Part shown: positions 59,340-64,000 of the stretch, piece by piece | Layout: every line of letters starts with the position of its first letter | Position numbering within the stretch: position 1 is the stretch's first letter | Assembly: GCA_022478985.1 (NCBI GenBank) | Contig: JAKSZP010006706.1 | Coordinates: 1-64,000, forward strand | Direction of reading: 5' to 3' | DNA: 64,000 nt | Origin: Massospora cicadina | Taxonomy: Eukaryota > Entomophthoromycota > Entomophthoromycetes > Entomophthorales > Entomophthoraceae | Translations under genes and position numbers: made by a program | The notes under the pieces: generated by a model | What the model was told of the DNA's origin: nothing | Database searches by the model: none | Seen by the model: the letters and a program-made list of their open reading frames with translations, nothing else

Positions 59340-60250
59340 ACCTACTTTGTTGATTGAGAGCAACTCGTTGATCTGTCAGAAGGCCAGCAAGAGGAGGTGC
59401 TTGAATTGTTTAAAAATAATGGGAAGTATTTGCTCAGGATGACCACAATTTGGGATGTGCAAGAGATGTGATCCACAAGGTCAACACTGGGGAAAATCTA
59501 CCAATAAGGATGAGACCAATTCAAAGATTGAAAGCCACAGAAATGGTACTGGAGGATGAGATCAGCAAATTAGTGAAGCACGGGCTTCTAGTTCCGTCGT
59601 CAAGTCCTTGGGAGAGTCCAATTCTGATTGTGAAGAAGAAGGATGGATTGAACCAAGTGGTGATTGAATACTGGAGGCCGAACAAAATTATGAAGAAGGA
59701 TTTGTATCCCCTACCAAGGATTGATGATGCACTAGACTGATTAGGAGAGGTGAAGTATTTCTCCACAACAGTTCTGATCTCAAGATATTAGCAAATCGAC
59801 TTGCCAAAAGAAGACCAAGAAAAATATGCAATTACTACCATGCAGGGGCTATAACAACTGACGAGGATTCCCCAGGGTCTATGTAATGCGCCTGCAACGT
59901 TCCAGAGGGCCTTGGACGCCATACTGAGCAACAAGAAGTTGTCATGCATTCTGATATACTTGGACAATATCAATATGTTCAAAGTATTCAAGAAACTGTC
60001 CACAACTAACTTGAAGATTAAGCTGAGGTAGTGTCACTTCTTCAAAAAAGAGTTGGGATATCTGGGATTCGTGATCAACTCTAGTGGATTGCAGCTGTAA
60101 GCCCAGAAGATAGAAGCCATAGAATGGATGGCTGTGCCAAAGAGTATCCAAGACATCCAAGTGTTCCTTGGGACGGTCAGATAATACAGAAGATTTATTC
60201 AGGACTTCACCCAAATAGCTGAGCCCTTATTCAATCTGTTGAAGGATCCA
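59340..60250 (+). pseudogene. Element E reverse transcriptase
   Basis: Fingers at 59450-59740 (LPIRMRPIQRLKATEMVLED, LLVPSSSPWESPILIVKKKD, YPLPRIDDALD). Palm in shifted frames: RIPQGLCNAPATFQRALDAI near 59860-59925, and the catalytic site reads YLDN at about 59958, one Asp changed to Asn by a G-to-A change. Thumb: LGYLGFVINSSGLQ near 60050. It cannot be active. Confidence 0.9.
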
Positions 60251-60720
60251 GAAAAAGGATATGTATGGATTGAAGAAGCGCAGGAATCCTTTGATGAGCT
60301 ACGCCGGTACCTAATATATTCTTTAATTTTGAAGTATCTGAATTTCAATTGAGAGTTTATTATACAAACCAATGATTTGTTGATGGTGATCAGTGCCGTA
60401 CTAAGCCAAGTAGATGAACTTGGGGATGAACATCTGGTAGCATATGTTAACTGGACACCCTCTGCTGCTGAGAGGAACTACACCATAACTGAGCGTGAAT
60501 GCCTTGTGGTCATTTAAGCCTGTAAGCAGTTTTGGGTGTACATCCATGGAACACTTTAAAGTGGTGACAGACCAATCTTTGTTGCATTGGCTCCATAATT
60601 TAAGAGAACCAGAAGGACGATTATCCCAATGAGCACTTAAGCTACAGGCTTACAATTATGAGATTGTCCAGTGAGAGTGAAATTTCCAACAGAATGTGGA
60701 TGGCTTATCATAATTACCAA
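60250..60720 (+). pseudogene. Element E RNase H
   Basis: The catalytic Asp region reads IIQTNDLLMVISAVLSQVDE near 60360, with the Asp of the usual TDAS replaced in TND. ERNYTITERECLVVI near 60470 and VVTDQSLLHWLHN near 60560 keep the Glu and later Asp. Frameshifts near 60540. Confidence 0.8.
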
Positions 60721-60759
60721 TGGTCCAGATGTATACCCATAGGCGGATGTGCTAATCCA

Positions 60760-61940
60760 GAGAATGGTCAACAGAGAAATTGGGAACAAACCCTGAGAAA
60801 TCCAAGGTGCACTTTGGAAAGTGATGGAAAACACTGATACCATGGATAAAAAAGTGTTTAAGACAACTAACGGAAAGCATTTATTTTTTCCAAAGCCATC
60901 AAAAAGAGCAGCTATCATTTAAGCCGCTCATAAGGTTGTTGGGCATCGAGTCCTGAGAAAAACAACTGATCATATTCGCCTGTGCTACTACTGGGAGTCA
61001 ATCAACTACAATGTCGCCAACTATCTAGCTTTTTTCATGGAGTTCCAGCTGCACAAGCCGCATAAGAATACAACTGGATACTGACTGGTCCGCCCTGGAT
61101 TTGCCTGGCATATGGTGTCCATTGACGTGATGGGACCACTGATGATGAGCACAGGGGGATTCAAGTACATAATAAATGTTATTGACCATCTGACAAGATG
61201 GGTTGAGATGAAGGCCCTGGCGAAAGTAGACGCTACCAGCACCATGAAGTTAATCCTGTATCAAGTAGTATATCAACACAGATTTCCGCAAGTCCTGCTT
61301 AGCAACAATGGGACAAACTTCATGTCTCATATGATCCTGCGATTTAATGAGATAATGGGGATTAGAGGAGTTGTGTCTGTATCCTACCAGCTGGAGATAA
61401 ATGGACTGGTAGAACTAGGGAATGGAATGCTGGACGCAACGCTGAGAAATCTGGTCACAGGGAGAACTTCTGAATGAGGAATGTACCTGAGTTTGGTGAC
61501 GTTCACCTACAATATCAGTCTTCATATGGTGACAGGAAAAATTCCATTTGATTTGTTATATGAGAGGAAGGCTGCGTTGCCACCAATTTAATATTTGGTG
61601 GTGGAACTAACATTGGGTATGAGTGCTTAGCAGTACTTGAACCTATTGACAAATATCCTGATCAAGATGCAATTGCAAGCATTTGATACTACGTTGAAAA
61701 AGGACACAAGCAAAATTGTTGGACAATAAGAACTGAATGGCATTAGCGGAATATTGAATAGGCAAAAGAGTTGCCTATTGCGATATGCATGGTTTTGGAA
61801 GAAGAAACAAACTAGATGCGTTGTGGTCAGGTCTATTTAAGATTATCACCAAGATAACGATTGATGCCTACTCCATCAAGACCTTCTTGTATGGAAGAGT
61901 AGTAAATTGAGTTCATTCTAAGTATCTGAAGCAATGGATT
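60760..61940 (+). pseudogene. Element E integrase
   Basis: Zinc finger: AAHKVVGHRVLRKTTDHIRL, then FFMEFQLHK where CC is expected, so both Cys are lost. Core open at 61112-61477: MVSIDVMGPLMMSTGGFKYI (first Asp), VLLSNNGTNFMSH (second Asp reads Asn) and INGLVELGNGML (Glu region). The C-terminal tether runs to 61930 (GLFKIITKI, AYSIKT, VHSKYLKQW). Same domain order as element A, whose integrase also ends SKFLQ. Confidence 0.88.
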
Positions 61941-61963
61941 GAAGAAAAAAAAGAGTTTCTGAA

Positions 61964-62150
61964 GGACCAATGATCCATTAAGTTAAATATGTCTGGATGA
62001 TTAGGTCAAGTCCAAAAAAGGACCTATGAACCATAAAAACTGGTAGGTTTAAGTACCCAGGACCCAGTTTGGGGGAAAAATTAAAGAAAGATGGACCGCT
62101 GAACTGAAACAAGGTCAAGTCCCATGGAAAAAGAAAGAAAAAAATAAAAA
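61964..62150 (+). repeat. Spacer repeat P-Q, copy 2 (uninterrupted)
   Basis: Aligns with 57051-57120 joined to 59101-59225. Carries GGACCAATGATCC (61964), GGACCTATGAACC (62020) and GGACCGCTGAACT (62093). The first two are 56 bases apart, as in copy 1. Confidence 0.75.
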
Positions 62151-62249
62151 ATTGATAAAAGATATTGGAAAAAATATTACAAACTGTATAGAAAAAAAGG
62201 ATATATTTTGATAATTTTTATTTTTATTAATTATCCTCAATATGGGGAT

Positions 62250-63955
62250 GATTCTGCCTATGTAACCTCTTGGGGGAGGGAGGATGGATCAAAGTAGGAA
62301 TAAATAGCCTGTCAAAATCAACCTGAAATTAGATGCTAGCAAGGGCTAGACTTACATGAAACCAAGTTCTCTGAGCGGATGCAGATCCCTGCAAGAAAGT
62401 GACTAGGGAAGGGAAATTGAAATGTTTGAAGAAGCCAATTGCAAAACCCTAGAGCAGTAAGGAAAGCAACAGTATAGAAAAAGGCGGTTGGCGAATAGCC
62501 CTTAGTAATCCTGATATAATACCAGAGCTAGAAGATTAGTCTTGAGCGCCTGATGATGGGCTTCATCAAGAACACTGGACATATGGGCCAGCAGCGAACA
62601 GGGGGATGCTTGACGGGGGTTGCCAAATCATACCCCCTACTAAAGCCATCAGCGTAAGATACTGATGGGAAGTACCAGAGATGGGATAATCATGAAGGGA
62701 GCAAATGGCATCCTGCAAGCAATGACTATGGGCTTCTCAGAAGCTGAAGCTGAAGGAATGGTGAAACTTGGGAGAGGCTGGAAGCTTTGTGGACCAACTT
62801 TGAAGAACTTGGCTATCAAAGCGAAGAGCATAAGTAGCAATAACTGATATAAAATGCTCTCAAGATAGGAGGGATCCAGCGCTAGGGGAAAAGCCTTTGT
62901 GACCTAGGCCCATATTTCAGTGTAGGGGATCTCGAAATGAATACTGTTACTGATGGTGAGCTTGGTAGCTAAGCCAGCGGGTTTGTAGTATTGTCTAATT
63001 CAGAAGAGAAACTCAGAAGCAAGTGCGACCTGTCAAGAAAAGAGCGATCAAGAGTGAAAGGCATAATCTCAGGAGCATCCACGATGATGGTCAGTGCATC
63101 TATGAAAGAAGCTGAATTCAGGAGAGTTTTGAAATCCAACTCTGGAATCAATGACAGAGGAAGAATCAGCCAAGAGTTGTTTGAAATGATTGCAAACCTG
63201 GTTTTGGAAGGATTGGTTACCATTTTTGGTAATTTTAACAGAAGGATTAGCCGTTGGCACCAGACTAGGCATATGAGTCCTGGAAAGACCATAGAAAAGG
63301 TTTTGTCATGCACCCTGACTCAACTGCTGAAAGAGCTTAAGATCTTGATCAGGCAAACTGTTTATTAGCTGCTGGTACCGCAACTCATAATTTGAAATAT
63401 GAGCTGGATGAGAGGGGTATGTTAAACTTATATGGAAGTTGACGTTATGCACCCTAAGATACATTAAGCTCCCTAATTTGGAGAAATTAATCTTAAATTA
63501 ATAGGATAAGTTTTCCAAAAGAAAAATTAAAAATGACCTGAGTCAAAAGGTTATGAGAGAAATAACAAGGGCAAACATAAATAAGTATTTTTAATTGAGC
63601 CATGAAATGAACATCAACGGCAAGTATCCTTTCTGGATGAGGCGAAAATCAGGAAATTGAGGATGACAGACCAAGAATCCTGAATATGACAGTGGGTTAT
63701 ATGCCCTGATGGGGGAAAACTGAATCCCAGGACTAATATCATCACAACTAAATTGATCATCCTGTCCAACTGTAGATCATGGGGACTGCGCTCTGAGTAG
63801 TCAGTAGCGAGGGGGAATAGGAAGAGAGCCGCATGCTGAAGGTCATCCTGAGCAGCATTGAGTATTGATGATCATACTCCACTTGAGCCAATGAAGTATT
63901 TGACCAAGTGTCCAAAGTGGTGTTCTCATGCCCCAGTCCTTTTCTCGCTGAAAAT
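62250..63955 (+). other. Extra region between pol and 3' LTR of element E, possible third gene
   Basis: About 1.8 kb after the second spacer. Plus-strand frames at 62665-62847 (ending GRGWKLCGPTLKNLAIKAKS) and 62991-63368 (125 codons, charged: SNSEEKLRSKCDLSRKERSR, then ISQELFEMIANLVLEG) are the best candidates. The minus strand is also open over 62969-63313, so the coding strand is not settled. No family motif was recognised. Element A, in contrast, passes from pol almost directly into its LTR. Confidence 0.4.
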
Positions 63956-63959
63956 CTAG

Positions 63960-63973
63960 GCAAGAGAGGGATG
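63960..63973 (+). promoter_or_regulatory. Polypurine tract of element E
   Basis: GCAAGAGAGGGATG immediately before the TG of the 3' LTR. Confidence 0.65.
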
Positions 63974-64000
63974 TGTTGGGTTTTTTGACCATATTCCCAG
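63974..64000 (+). repeat. 3' LTR of element E, first 27 bases
   Basis: TGTTGGGTTTTTTGACCATA continuing to TTCCCAG at the window edge matches the start of the 5' LTR at 54960. Confidence 0.85.

Larger units (their letters stand above)
54960..64000 (+). mobile_element. Ty3/Gypsy element E, 3' end beyond the window
   Basis: Plus-strand. 5' LTR 54960-56123, primer site 56127, gag remnant, spacer interrupted by half-LINE copy 2, pol (59340-61940), second copy of the spacer, a further 1.8 kb region, polypurine run and the first 27 bases of the 3' LTR (from 63974, TGTTGGG). The interior is 7850 bp. The segment that should hold the CCHC part of gag and the protease is not recognisable. Confidence 0.9.

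Noticed and set aside
1..64000. Host genes, tRNA, rRNA, CRISPR arrays
   Set aside because: I saw no spliced or intact non-transposon coding sequence, no cloverleaf-like gene and no spaced short repeats of array type.

Overview
The window is a eukaryotic repeat block with no recognisable host gene, tRNA or rRNA. Almost everything I can assign is Ty3/Gypsy LTR retrotransposon, including several chromodomain elements, in various states of decay. The numbers of frameshifts, of G-to-A and C-to-T changes, and of stops that look like former CGA codons suggest a host that methylates or mutates its repeats. A fungus with a large, transposon-rich genome fits best, because the integrases, Tf1-like element architecture and LTR sizes look fungal. 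I cannot name the species, and this is inference.

Layout. 1-2594: end of a plus-strand element (RT tail, RNase H, integrase, 3' LTR). 2891-6330: minus-strand chromovirus remnant (RNase H, integrase, chromodomain) with a 1.47 kb LTR-like unit at its 3' end. 6441-8090: two LTRs of different families. 8230-10159: a 1.93 kb minus-strand unit carrying only a gag-like/ORF1-like gene, flanked by an 11-bp target duplication. 10171-11307: a ~350 bp sequence present twice. 11308-18868: complete but decayed minus-strand element D (TSD ACATT). 18869-19916: older minus-strand RNase H/RT. 19917-24734: plus-strand element B, lacking RT and most of integrase, with a solo LTR inside its 3' LTR. 24735-28617: decayed sequence with a second copy of the 1.47 kb LTR-like unit.

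28623-41208 is plus-strand element C, split by a younger minus-strand Tf1-like chromovirus N (33313-39290, perfect 5-bp TSD AAGAT). 41215-45026 is the 5' part of minus-strand element F, sitting in the 3' LTR of minus-strand chromovirus G (to 51455). G lies beside an older minus-strand RT fragment (H). 53595-54136 is an isolated LTR. 54960-64000 is plus-strand element E, whose 3' LTR runs off the window.

The most interesting signal is the ORF1-only unit. Two copies (8230-10159 and 57121-59099) have nearly the same ends, different variable-length target duplications, an RNA-binding-type protein ending in a CCHC knuckle, and no endonuclease or RT. It behaves like a half-LINE mobilised in trans. 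A tiny poly(A)-tailed insertion with a 17-bp duplication inside D independently points to active LINE machinery. In element E the second copy interrupts a spacer that occurs again intact after pol and carries an iterated GGACCNNTGAACC motif at fixed 56-bp spacing. Element N shows signs of Tf1-style self-priming.
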